A stretch of DNA of 64,000 nucleotides from Phycomyces nitens (GCA_022702545.1 JAHRBC010000007.1:1240001-1304000), one strand, 5' to 3'. Positions 12,999 to 24,458 are shown, numbered from the stretch's first letter. Translations and numbers: made by a program. The notes: generated by a model not told the origin, from the sequence alone.

Positions 12999-13350
12999 CC
13001 CAAGGAGTGTCCTTGTGGTACTGACCACACCTCCCGTTGTCACTTGGCCAAGTGCCCCTCCATTCCTTCTTCCCTCTTTTCCGCACTCCCTCCCCCTTCC
13101 TCGCTCTTTGGCCATCCCATTGATGCAGCCCTCTCTTCCCTTTCCTTGTCCGCCGCCCACCCTTCTGGATTCCGTTCCTCACGATCCTTTGGCATATCGA
13201 TCAGCCCAGTACTGTTAGCTCCCAACTTTTCCTCTCTTTGTTTGTCTTTTGTCCCAAAGACTTTTTTTTTCCTTCACCTTTTATACCTGAGATGCTACAT
13301 GATCTATAGATCGCCAGCAACATATCTCGTAATAGAACATAATCTTTAAT
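12999..13350 (+). mobile_element. 5'-truncated LINE 3' end, flanked by a 15-bp direct repeat
   Basis: This C/T-rich, relatively GC-rich segment stands out from its AT-rich surroundings. It reads CPKECPCGTDHTSRCHLAKC, the Cys/His cluster found at the C-terminus of LINE reverse transcriptases, followed by a Ser/Pro-rich tail. CTGTTACGGTTCTGT occurs exactly at 12984-12998 and 13351-13365, as expected for a target-site duplication, although part of this motif is also repeated locally. No clear poly(A) is seen at the 3' end. Confidence 0.55.
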
Positions 13351-13374
13351 CTGTTACGGTTCTGTTACGTTTTT

Positions 13375-14447
13375 ATGACTTCTCAAGGTAAGTTTAATGT
13401 CATGTATTCCATTTGGTTGAAAAGTTAATAATGCTCCATACAAATAGGAGACTTATTGACATTCAAAATACCCTTCAGTGAACGCCTTGGCTCTGATCAA
13501 ATGAGTAAATTCATTCTGAAACATCCTGACGTGAAGAACATAATCACAATAATTTTAATGAATACCAATGGAGATGCCTATAGAATCGGCGACGCAGAAT
13601 GGGATCACAGTCTCAGATCTGATGTAGTATATGAGCCTATGCACGTGTCTTTGGATCAACCACCCATTATTGTAGAAATACAAGCAACGGTTAATGCTGA
13701 TTTTATGAACCGGGCAGTACACTACTGTATTATGGCGTATCGCAGATATGAAGTATTGCCTATCTTGCTTATATTCAACACTCAAACTACGAGCATAATT
13801 ACAGATGATAAATCTAGCCTCAACAATTTTTGCGCTCTGTCTCTATCATGCGAGTATTGGGCGAAGAAATGTTATCTAGTCAACGTGAATAGTGCTTCTT
13901 ATGAAACCAACAACGAGCTTCACCCATTCACTGCATTATCAGTTTTTTTTTGATAAAGCAACAAACATGTTTATTGGAAAGCAATTCGTGGAAGGATCCC
14001 ATAACTCAATCACTATTTCAAATATCCAAGGATTTTCTAGAACAGTCTATCAAACGTGGAACAGAGCTCTTGGATACGATAATAAGTGCATGTAATATTG
14101 GTATCCAACATTACGAAAGAATATTAAACACTGCCGAACGTATGCAATATGACTCGCCTTCATTACAAGAAGAAGCTGTTTCTGGAATACAAAAGCTACA
14201 ACAAGTAAAATACGTTTTGAGGAAGTGGATTACTGAAGAACCCTCTAACGATACGACAATTGGTAAAAGTGCAGATGAAGAAAGGTACGAGAATACTATG
14301 GAGTTTGTCGAAAAATATAAATCAACTCGCAAACGCATGAACTGGCGCGATTGCTATGCTCAGCTTAAACAGAAAACCAATGTTATTAAATACAAGAATG
14401 CTAAAGTATTGCGCGTACAGTACAACAGATTCAAGAATAATGACTAG
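13375..14447 (+). pseudogene. PD-(D/E)XK nuclease-like protein, frame broken at a T9 run
   Basis: Exon 1 is only 13 nt (13375-13387); the intron is 13388-13447. Exon 2 reads on in frame to a TGA at 13951-13953, directly after nine T's. A -1 shift at the T run (or one extra T) opens the next frame to 14447, giving about 340 aa overall. The N-terminal half has GDAEWDHSLRSDVVYE and then PPIIVEIQATVNADFMNRAV, which looks like the Asp...Glu-x-Gln core of a Rpn/YhgA-like PD-(D/E)XK nuclease. The second half is helical and basic, ending in a WRDCYAQLK...YKNAKVLR stretch. I recall similar proteins as multicopy in Mucorales, but this is from memory. It may be a pseudogene, a sequencing error, or a slippage-expressed gene. 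Confidence 0.6.
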
Positions 14448-15200
14448 TTTTTCTCTCTCTATCTACCTCTCCTTTCATTGCTGAAGACCCTTTTCAATAA
14501 ACTCAACTTGTCTTTCACTTCTTGCTTTTATCCTAGTTTCTGACACTTATTATTATTTATATTATACATAGTAAGAAAAATATACCTCCTGTTCATAGTA
14601 TATCTCTTCTTAGCGCTCTTAAATTGTATACATGCGCTTTATAATGCCTCATTTGAGTCTGTTGTAAGTTTTGAAGTATTACAGGAGAAAATAATTGGTT
14701 ACGCCAACCGTCTCGCTAAAAAATAAATGAATAGGTGATGAAAGTGTGTAATCAGGAATCCACCGGAAATGCTCGTACAGCCTTTGGTTGATAAAGTTCT
14801 TGAGTAAATATTGAAAATAAACCAGGTGGTATACTCATGCTGTGCTCAATGTGCTATGATAAAATCTGATAAATAGCGTATGTTTGCATAGATAATTTGT
14901 TAGTTAATTTTATTACTAGATTAACTCAAGTTCAACTCAAAAATAGCAATCATGTGTTGATAGAGCAATAAAAAAAAGAACCATCTATTTTATTTCACTT
15001 TATTGTAGATCAGATTAACAAAAATAACCACATTTTGGCATATTTCAAAAAGTACTTTCATCTAGTTTAATCCTTGTATTTATTTTAATACAATCTATCA
15101 GCCAAAATTATAAAAAAATATATTAATTCTTGTTTTCTTTTGCCTTTAAAAACAAAACTACATTAACAAAGCCCTCACGTCATCAGTTAAAGAACGATTC
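14448..15200. other. Intergenic
   Basis: AT-rich DNA between the nuclease-like gene and the Tc1 element. I see no gene and no clear terminal inverted repeat. Confidence 0.4.
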
Positions 15201-15209
15201 AAAAAAAAA

Positions 15210-16252
15210 ACTACACCTCGCCGTGAGTTGTCAGAGTTTCTTTGTGGAGAAATTATTTTTCTTTACAAGGCCAACCATTCCTCAAGAGAGATCAAAATAA
15301 CCATAAACATCCCTCAATCAACGATTAGAAGCATCATCAAACGTTGGGGAAAAACTGGCACAACAGTAACAAAGCCTAGGTAAGGAAGGCCTAGAAATCT
15401 CAATACTACAGATAATACTGCACTTTGTTTGAGTGTGAGGCGCGCCATACTTTCGAGAGCTATGGGTATCACCAGCAAAATTTTGGCGCTTGCTGGTGTC
15501 ATTGTACGTAAAAAGACGGTTATCAACTATCTTTGGGCAAATGGGTTCGTTTCTTATATACTCGTGCCCAGGCCAAGACTGACACATGAACAGAAGAAGA
15601 ATCGGCTTCGTTGGGCAAGAGCCAGGGCCAGTTTGACAATCGAGGACTGGGGAAGGGTTATTTGGTCAGATGAATCTAGGTTCATGGTAAAGGGGCAATG
15701 ATTCTGACCCATTCGTGCTTCGTAAACCCGGAGAACGCTTTCAGGATAGACATATGCTTCAAACTTAGAAGTTTGGAAAAAGGTTCAGTAATGGTGTAAG
15801 GCTGCTTCTGGGCTGGAGGATTCGGGCCTCTAACCGTGCTTGATGGCTCTGTCAATCAAGATGCATATGTCAACCGTTTGTCCCGAGAATTCAACCCTTG
15901 GTATCAAAAACTAAATGATGAACATGCTACCATCTTTACCTTCTAAGAAGATGGTGCCAGCTGCCATACTGGGTCCTACACAACATGGTGGAAAAATAGA
16001 TGTTAAATTAAGCGCTTTGACTACTGGCCATTGCAAAGCCCTGATTTGAACCCAATTGAGCATGTCTGGAAGGCCATAAAGGACCATGTTGCAGAGCAAA
16101 GGACATACATCAATAATACTAAAGATCTCAAGGCCTGTATTGCCAAGAAGTGGGAGAAAATGGATCCTGAATTTGGTGTAAAGCTTGTTGCAAGTATGCC
16201 TGATCGAATAAAGGCTGTAATTGTTGCTCGTGGTGGAAACACCCGATATTAA
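15210..16252 (+). pseudogene. Decayed Tc1-like transposase
   Basis: Reading across frameshifts and stops, the Tc1 transposase is recognisable end to end. An N-terminal helix-turn-helix (SHSSREIKITINIPQSTIRS) is followed by KRWGKTGT, a GRPRN linker, and a second HTH with RRAILSRAMG and LTHEQKKNRLRWA. The DDE domain follows: WSDESRF (first Asp), EDGASCHT (second Asp), and SPDLNPIEHVWKAIK (catalytic Glu). The end is DRIKAVIVARGGNTRY. Several in-frame stops (e.g. after KPR near 15380, after KGQ near 15701) and frame changes show it is dead. I could not find its terminal repeats. Confidence 0.88.
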
Positions 16253-16944
16253 ACATTATTTATTTTTTTATTTTCATAATATCTACACTATTGAATTTTG
16301 GAATATAAAGTCTCAAGGCATTACAATGAACAGATAAAAATATATTTGTTAAAGAAGATAAGGTGTATATTTTCGAGGTGCAAAAATCGTCTAAATGTGT
16401 GATGTTGTGTTTTAGGGTATTAAAACAATACAAAATGATAATGGAGATATAGACAGTAAGTGAGTACTTTGAGACTGTATATAAGCTTGTCTTTATTAAG
16501 ATGCAGAATGTGCCGCTCTTTATATACTCTTTCAATCTACTATTACACAAGATCTTGGACTTCCTGATACGTGGGGTCTTTCACCACATTAAGATATTAG
16601 ATGTAGTAAGACTCTGAGCTCAACATCCATATAACTATTATTCTGATGCATTGCTATAATTCCTTTATCGTACCTTATTAGCTCTCAGCTAATCTGTACT
16701 TATAGCTTATCTATATGTAAAATATACATTAATAAGGCTGGATCACCACATGTGATGACTTTTTTCCTGGGAGTGTATACCATACATGCTCCGTATTCGC
16801 TACCAGAACGGCTTTCACTGTTTCCATTATTCATCTAAATCATAAACAGTGTGTCCATCAGTTGATAAATTACTCTGATGAATGACTGTTCAGTTGGTTG
16901 TGTTGGTCGCCGATTGACAGTGGCTCAGAGTGGGTCTTTCCTTT

Positions 16945-17471
16945 GTTTGACAGTGTCGCATACATTTTTTTTGTAGAAGGAAAAAAGTCTTGTTATTTAT
17001 TACATTTCACGAAGAGGAACGTTATTTTTTTTTGTATAACAATTGAAAGAGAAGTAGAAAACCTGGGAATATCTATGTTAAATCTGTTTCAGAAGACAGT
17101 TGTGCGATGAGTGAGTCTATTCGGAGAAGGACCGAAGAGAGAACAAAGGGTGTATCATCAAATGTTAGCGTCCAATGTGATCGCCATATAAAGAGTACAA
17201 TGCTACTAAGAATTGGACTAGCGTAGACGGGGTAGTCAAGCAATGGATTGAGAGGGAAGTTTAAGCAAAATATTGCAGAATGTATATCGGAGATTTGGGG
17301 AGGGCGGCCAAAATACTTGTTCCAAGTGCTTTGCCATACTATCAATTTTAGAGGACATTGGTAGAAAAAGTGATGTAAAGTATCATCTTCAAGATGACAA
17401 ATCAGACATTCAGCAGTGACAAAAAGAGAGGGTGCATGATAGTGGAGGGTGGTTTGACAGTGTCGTATACA
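16945..17471 (-). mobile_element. 5'-truncated LINE insertion with poly(A) and 20-bp target-site duplication
   Basis: Direct repeats 16945-16964 and 17452-17471 (GTTTGACAGTGTCG, then C or T, then ATACA; 19/20 identical) bound the insertion. On the minus strand it begins inside the reverse-transcriptase C-terminus. The zinc-binding segment AECLICHLEDDTLHHFFYQC is followed by PLKLIVWQSTWNKYFG and FIWRSHWTLTFDDTPF. The frame stops near 17073; a short 3' UTR then ends in an A8 tail (T8 on the plus strand at 16965-16972) directly against the repeat. This is the hallmark of target-primed reverse transcription. Confidence 0.85.
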
Positions 17472-19307
17472 CACCACAGTTGAGTGAAATACAGACTCCA
17501 CAGCCGATCTCCGGTTACTACTTGCTAATGAACCTGGCAAGTTAACATCTCAGGGACAGTTACACACCAGGTACACGTACACTTCACACTGCTACAGTGA
17601 TAACCAACAATTCCACGACATGTACTTTAATTACAAGTGAATTTGAATAATAGTATATAAGCAATCATAATATTCTTTCTTCAATAAATAACACTCTCAC
17701 AGTATTCTTATTTCTCTTTAAATATACTAACAAACCAATATACCTCAGGTGGAAAGTATCGATAATCACAAGTTTAGTATGAAAGTATTGAGCAATTGTA
17801 AGTGTGATGACCGGTTCTGACATTCTCCAATAAATTCCACAATACATAACATTTTCATTTTATATAGTTTATTACATAGCTTTACATTCTTCTCTATCAG
17901 TATATATACCTTTAACAATTCACATAATAAATGATACTCAATTATTTTTGTTTCTACCCAACTCTTCCTGTCCACTCTGACTTTGGTCTTCTTGTCTTGT
18001 CTTGTGAAAGCACTTGGCATACTTGCCAGTCCTCCTCTCTTGTCCTGTTTTTTCCTAGGTCTTACAGTAAGCTCTGTCAAGACCTTTCGATGAAAAGCAT
18101 ATTTTTGGATTGATCTTATTATTCACGTATACAGGCAATTGACCAAAGAGTATATAATAAAGACAAGACCTTTATTTAGTATGGGATAGGTCCACTTTAT
18201 TCTTTCCTGATATATAGCAATATATTATCTAGGAAAAAAAAACAATACTTATCCACTCTTTGGTTAGAGCCTTTCTAAGCTGATTTAGTATTGTATGGAA
18301 TTAAAGAAAGAAACCGGTCATTCTGTAGACCTTTATATATTAAATGAATAGTTTAGTTTTTCTATCTAGTTGACTTTACTTGGATATCAAATAGACCTTT
18401 CTACCGGCAAAGACACTTGTGAAAAGATGGTTTTTTGCATTTACTTTTGTTTAGCCTTGTCCGAGTCATTATTGTATTCTATTGTTGCTTACACGAATAT
18501 CTTGATACACTACTTCTTGTTATTCTTATTATTATTTTGTCAATTTGTCTATTTTCTTAATAATACCTTTTTTATTTTTCTATCCTTGGCTTTTGATGAG
18601 TCAATAGCATCAACTAGACTGGTATTGCAGCCAAGGATGTAAATAGTTTTATAGAAAAGACAAGAATGACAAATGGTTGTAGAGCCTCTCTGTCCCCTCT
18701 TTTTATATATTCCCTATTATTCTAGATATACTTTGGTGCTTTTTGTTGCGCATTTGCTGATTGCAAGAGATTGATTCAGTAGATTGTGTACATTACAGCC
18801 AAATACTCTTTATGTTGATATATTTAAAATTTAGTATGAACAGCAGTAGGAGAAAAAGAAGAAAAAGAAGAAAAAGAAGAAGAAGAAAAGTGAATTGAAT
18901 TAAAATGAGATTTAGTGATTAGCTCTACAGATGTAAAGAATCTATTATCTTGAGTGATGGGCACATCATTTTGGTAAAAAATACCCAGCAGACACTATAG
19001 ACATCATTACCATAAAAGGCAAGCAAAGAGTTGCACGTATTTCTTAATTTTCTATATACTGGTAATACTGGTGTATGACTCGGTTGGTTGAGGCGTTGGA
19101 TTTTCAATGTACAGGTCGGGGGTTCGAACCTCGGGCTTGGAAATTGGAGAAAAGACGCTTTCGCCGACTGGGTTATATACTGGGGCAGTACCTGGGACTT
19201 TGGCTAAGTCTCAGCTTGGACTTCAGTGGCCGCGGGGATTCCAATCTACCAAGCTTAGCTTGGTAGAGTACTGTTGCATTTTTTTTATTTTATTTTTTGT
19301 CGTTTTG
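17465..19307. repeat. Left arm of a 1.84-kb inverted repeat
   Basis: This sequence is repeated in reverse complement at 19859-21703 with only a few substitutions and 1-2-bp indels. One example is a change near 18050/21110 that alters Pro to Ser in one mirrored frame. The outer end is at GTATAC, inside the LINE target-site duplication. The inner end lies just beyond a SINE tail. Mirrored open frames of 60-104 codons in both arms have no family signal and are probably not genes. A GAA-rich tract sits at 18846-18888. Confidence 0.93.
19070..19301 (+). mobile_element. tRNA-derived SINE (left copy)
   Basis: The head resembles a tRNA gene: an A-box-like TGACTCGGTTGG (19077-19088) and a consensus B box GGTTCGAACCT (19121-19131). 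The T arm folds as CGGGG-GTTCGAA-CCTCG (five pairs, seven-base loop). A ~110-bp body follows, then a strong hairpin TCTACCAAGCT/AGCTTGGTAGA (19245-19267), then a T/A-rich tail. TTC stands where the anticodon would be, but this assignment is weak. The element is transposable RNA polymerase III-type DNA rather than a functional tRNA. Confidence 0.72.
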
Positions 19308-19858
19308 GATCTGTATTGTTCTTCCAATGCTATAATACACCCAATATTGGCCAAACCCACTGAGGGTCGCAAACGAGGATAGAAAGATAGATCTTTTTTA
19401 TTCAATGAAATATTGTCCTCTTTTATATCTTTTCTAAACCTGCTCAGCCATCATAAATGTCTGACACTTTGGTGGCCTCAAAGATTCCAGTCTACTAAGA
19501 AGGAGAGCTTAGTAGACTACTACTATTTTTTAATTTTTTTTAATTTTTTTTTTTAATTGTTCAAATTTATCTATTAGGGGGTTTCATTGATTTTTATTTT
19601 CCAAGTTTTATTTATTGACAATTAATATTTTGAAAATATGTTATTGAACCCCCTCCTCTTTTTCTTTAATCGGTTCTAGTATTTTATCCAAACAATATTT
19701 GTATGGTGCTCATGGTGCCAAATAGCTTTTTTGAAAAGACTAGTGGCACCTTTTTTGCAAAACTAAGCGGTGGTCTTTGTAAACCCAATTTATAGTAAGG
19801 TATTTAGATTTGTTAGTATTTCATGGGAAATGGGAATACTATGAGAGCTGTTTATTGA
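19308..19858. other. 551-bp spacer of the inverted repeat
   Basis: Single-copy DNA between the arms. It includes a degenerate SINE 3' end (19460-19555) and T-rich tracts. No gene is seen. Confidence 0.8.
19460..19555 (+). mobile_element. 5'-truncated, diverged SINE tail in the spacer
   Basis: The segment from ACTTTGGTGGCCTC through GATTCCAGTCTACTAAG matches the 3' third of the SINE in the arms. Its hairpin is GTCTACTAAG (19490-19499) with CTTAGTAGAC (19508-19517), followed by a T-rich tail. The paired substitution keeps the stem intact. Confidence 0.6.
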
Positions 19859-21703
19859 CAAAACGACAAAAAATAAAATAAAAAAAATGCAACAGTACTC
19901 TACCAAGCTAAGCTTGGTAGATTGGAATCCCCGCGGCCACTGAAGTCCAAGCTGAGACTTAGCCAAAGTCCCAGGTACTGCCCCAGTATATAACCCAGTC
20001 GGCGAAAGCGTCTTTTCTCCAATTTCCAAGCCCGAGGTTCGAACCCCCGACCTGTACATTGAAAATCCAACGCCTCAACCAACCGAGTCATACACCAGTA
20101 TTACCAGTATATAGAAAATTAAGAAATACGTGCAACTCTTTGCTTGCCTTTTATGGTAATGATGTCTATAGTGTCTGCTGGGTATTTTTTACCAAAATGA
20201 TGTGCCCATCACTCAAGATAATAGATTCTTTACATCTGTAGAGCTAATCACTAAATCTCATTTTAATTCAATTCACTTTTCTTCTTCTTCTTTTTCTTCT
20301 TTTTCTTCTTTTTCTCCTACTGCTGTTCATACTAAATTTTAAATATATCAACATAAAGAGTATTTGGCTGTAATGTACACAATCTACTGAATCAATCTCT
20401 TGCAATCAGCAAATGCGCAACAAAAAGCACCAAAGTATATCTAGAATAATAGGGAATATATAAAAAGAGGGGACAGAGAGGCTCTACAACCATTTGTCAT
20501 TCTTGTCTTTTCTATAAAACTATTTACATCCTTGGCTGCAATACCAGTCTAGTTGATGCTATTGACTCATCAAAAGCCAAGGATAGAAAAATAAAAAAGG
20601 TATTATTAAGAAAATAGACAAATTGACAAAATAATAATAAGAATAACAAGAAGTAGTGTATCAAGATATTCGTGTAAGCAACAATAGAATACAATAATGA
20701 CTCGGACAAGGCTAAACAAAAGTAAATGCAAAAAACCATCTTTTCACAAGTGTCTTTGCCGGTAGAAAGGTCTATTTGATATCCAAGTAAAGTCAACTAG
20801 ATAGAAAAACTAAACTATTCATTTAATATATAAAGGTCTACAGAATGACCGGTTTCTTTCTTTAATTCCATACAATACTAAATCAGCTTAGAAAGGCTCT
20901 AACCAAAGAGTGGATAAGTATTGTTTTTTTTTTTCCTAGATAATATATTGCTATATATCAGGAAAGAATAAAGTGGACCTATCCCATACTAAATAAAGGT
21001 CTTGTCTTTATTATATACTCTTTGGTCAATTGCTTGTATACGTGAAGAATAAGATCAATCCAAAAATATGCTTTTCATCGAAAGGTCTTGACAGAGCTTA
21101 CTGTAAGACCTAGAAAAAAACAGGACAAGAGAGGAGGACTGGCAAGTATGCCAAGTGCTTTCACAAGACAAGACAAGAAGACCAAAGTCAGAGTGGACAG
21201 GAAGAGTTGGGTAGAAACAAAAATAATTGAGTATCATTTATTATGTGAATTGTTAAAGGTATATATACTGATAGAGAAGAATGTAAAGCTATGTAATAAA
21301 CTATATAAAATGAAAATGTTATGTATTGTGGAATTTATTGGAGAATGTCAGAACCGGTCATCACACTTACAATTGCTCAATACTTTCATACTAAACTTGT
21401 GATTATCGATACTTTCCACCTGAGGTATATTGGTTTGTTAGTATATTTAAAGAGAAATAAGAATACTGTGAGAGTGTTATTTATTGAAGAAAGAATATTA
21501 TGATTGCTTATATACTATTATTCAAATTCCCTTGTAATTAAAGTACATGTTGTGGAATTGTTGGTTATCACTGTAGCAGTGTGAAGTGTACGTGTACCTG
21601 GTGTGTAACTGCTCCTGAGATGTTAACTTGCCAGGGTCATTAGCAAGTAGTAACCGGAGATCGGTTGTGGAGTCTGTATTTCACTCAACTGTGGTGTGTA
21701 TAC
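19859..21703. repeat. Right arm of the 1.84-kb inverted repeat
   Basis: Reverse complement of 17465-19307 at well above 98% identity by eye. The outer boundary is at GTATAC/CACAAT, after which the flanks are unrelated. No target-site duplication flanks the whole palindrome, so it does not look like a simple foldback transposon. Confidence 0.93.
19865..20096 (-). mobile_element. tRNA-derived SINE (right copy)
   Basis: Mirror image of the left SINE, with the same A-box-like and B-box motifs (GGTTCGAACC at 20036-20045 read on minus) and 3' hairpin. The two SINEs therefore lie tail to tail around the 551-bp spacer. Confidence 0.72.
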
Positions 21704-22487
21704 CACAATATCGTCTACCAAGTCATTTGGTGTCCATGGTTGCCTATTGCATCGATCTAAGGAAGCAAGTCAATCAAGGTTATTCCGAATCCATCATGTT
21801 TTACCGTTCCATTTTGTTCCTTTGTCGTCATTTATTATGAGCTGTGTGTTGCATGCTCTCTGGATAATTGTTCCCTTTGGTTTTGGTGGTCGCCAATTTC
21901 CAGTAGGTGAGGGTGGGCAGTCTGTTTACTGATGATTCTATTGTCTATCTTTTGTATTAATTTCCAAGTATTTTGTCGTTTTATCCTCATAACTTATTAT
22001 GCTTCAATCTCAAATAGTTTTCGACTTTTTATCCTTGTACAAGTATTTTATATGTAAACCGAGACTTTGTACAAGATACATTTACCATATTTCTGCAAAG
22101 AAAAAGATCTTCAATTTTTGAGAAAAATATGCATACTCTGTTATTTTGGTTTAGTTGGCGACTATATAACAGTCAATGCCAAATCACACAAAACCTTTAA
22201 TGGAATTGAAAAAAAAAAGAGTATAAATCCCAAGTCTTCCTGTTTTTTTAACTCACAGCCATATTTTCATAAAAATCAGTTTATTGTTACCAAAAGAAAC
22301 CCCTGATTTTCTGTTGTCATTTTGCACCTCGAGCGTTTTGTATATGTCAAGTTACTTTTATACTTTTGATCTTCTTTGTCTTTAGTTCTGTATGTGTACA
22401 ATAGGCTCTAAAAAGATCTCCTTTGTATTTCATATTGTTTATTATGATTTTAATAAACTGAATATAAAGGAACCCAGTCTTTTGCAC
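21704..22487. other. Intergenic
   Basis: No gene seen. A segment near 21880-21930 (GGTGGTCGCCAATT...) loosely resembles DNA at 16895-16940 on the far side of the palindrome, hinting at a shared repeat. Confidence 0.4.
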
Positions 22488-24458
22488 TCATGGAAGACGC
22501 TTTACAATCTCGTCCATAAGAAAAAACTTTCGCAACTTTACTAAAGGTTGAGGGTTGATCTCGTTGTATGACAGTTTCTCTTTCTCTCCGGTAATATCCC
22601 AAACAGTCAGGTAATCAAATTCTCTTCCACAAATATTAACTTTGATATGGATCTTATCCAGACCAAAGCGCATACGGAGTACCATAATTGTTCGCTTACT
22701 TAACTCTCTGGGATCTATCTCAAACTTGGTGTCAAATATAGCCACGAGATTAGTGTCTTCATGACTTGGGAACTTTGGTACTGGAGGATCCTTATCATAA
22801 GCGTACAACGCTAGATGGTTGTTAATCTTTATTGAGTATGACATATCATAGTTTATTTTATTTTTTTTTAAAAAAAAGACTCACTTACATATAATAGGTA
22901 AACTGTCCTTGGTCCAAAAGATCTTCTTTTTGATCCAGAGATCCTCATTGATAGGCTGGCCTTTATCGACAAACACGTAAAACTCGTCTTTCTTGGGCGA
23001 TGAGGTTCCGGCTTTTGCTGTTATTCCGGCTTCAATAGGCTGGCCAAGCTTAATACCATATGTTCGACGTATGATGCGTTGAGTGATAGCTTGTGGGTTG
23101 ATACCATATAAAAGAGCACCACGAATGACGGCTAGTTGACCATCTGAAAAGAACTTGAAGTGGCCCACCCGATACTTGAATGTTTCTTTGATACGGTTGG
23201 TTAAATAAGGGGACTGACCAAATCCTCCGGTAACAAACATGGCATCCAAACGTTTTCTTCCAAGTTGAACAAATTGGTTTTCAATAAGTTCAATCACTTG
23301 ACTAACTACTGGCTCAAATACTTCTTCGCAAATCTGATATGCTGAAAAACTGAGGGTGACTTCTTTGATTCCAGTCTTGGGAGACTCTTCATTATAGAAC
23401 CCAAGGATATCCATTCCCTTTGTGTTATCAAATGTAACCTATGTAATATAATAATATGGTTTATTAGATACTTTTAAGAGCTTGAATAACTATACTATAA
23501 CTTACCTTTTGGACTGAAAAATCATTTGTCAAACTATAAGTGATTATTTGATTCTCTGTCAGGCCAGATAAGCGCTTTCTCACCAGAGATTTGAACCGAG
23601 TATCCAAAAAAGCTGATCCACACAAGCTGCCTGACCCCATCGTAATCTCGCGCAGGCCAGATTTTTCTGCTGTTTTCTCAATCTCAAATATAGCCAGATC
23701 AACTGTACCACCTCCGGCATCGCAGATCATATATTTATCTCCGTGGTCTAGGTAGAATTCTGGAGAAATGGCTTGGGAATAAATGGCAGCAACTACAGGC
23801 TCATCGACGATAAGTAGACGGTCTGGGTCATCTTTTTCTTCAATAATTCCAGCCATAATGGAGGCTCTTCTCATAATTGATCTCGATTCCTCTGACCATA
23901 TGATTGGAACAGTGAGACAGTATCTGATCCTGGAAAGATCTTTTAATCCTTTTTGGATAATTTCGTCAATGGCAGACATGTGCAAATATTTCAAGTAATC
24001 AGAAATTACTAAATAATATACATACACATGTATTAGCCACTCGACATTTCTCATTGAACTATTACCTTCAATAGGAGTCAGGCCATTTGGAAGAGGTGTA
24101 AGATCCTTCATGGTTCTGTCTAGCCAGAGCTTGAATTTACCCACATGGTCACAGTATAGATGAGAGTCTGTGTGCTTGGAAACGTCTTTTTCTTTGCGTT
24201 GAAGAAATATATCACAGTTTACACATGTCTTTGAGTTCTCTTTGTAGGTTGCAGTAGTCAGCTCTTTGCGTTTGTGTGAACGTGTAAATTGCCTACTCAA
24301 CTGACAGTTTATAACGTTTCAATTCACAAAGCTATCTAATTGCAGAACAAATACCATTTCTCGACAAGCTTTTGCTGGATTTCGTGTCCTTGAATATCAG
24401 CATAAGAGTGCCCTGAATATGTAGTTCCAAGATCTAAGTAGCCAAACATATGGTTCAT
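22488..24458 (-). CDS. HSPA12-type Hsp70-like ATPase
   Basis: Exons on minus: 24458-24355, 24292-24066, 24008-23506, 23438-22889, 22810-22488, giving 568 aa. The actin/Hsp70 ATPase signatures are present: phosphate-1 YLDLGTTYSGHSYAD at the N-terminus, RYCLTVPIIWSEESR, the phosphate-2 ICDAGGGTVDLAIFE, and the adenosine motif FVTGGFGQSPYL. The canonical substrate-binding domain and EEVD tail are absent, as in the HSPA12A/B group that is expanded in many fungi. Acceptors for exons 2 and 5 were chosen slightly downstream of the first AG because only those keep the frame. An alternative start Met lies three codons in. Probably cytosolic; client and function unknown. Confidence 0.88.

Noticed and set aside
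19077..19140. Functional tRNA gene
   Set aside because: Only the T arm and B box are good; the anticodon and acceptor stems do not pair, and the body continues as a SINE.
17766..21402. Identical 104-codon and 90-codon open frames mirrored in both palindrome arms
   Set aside because: Composition is not protein-like, there is no family signal, and the duplication simply mirrors noncoding DNA.
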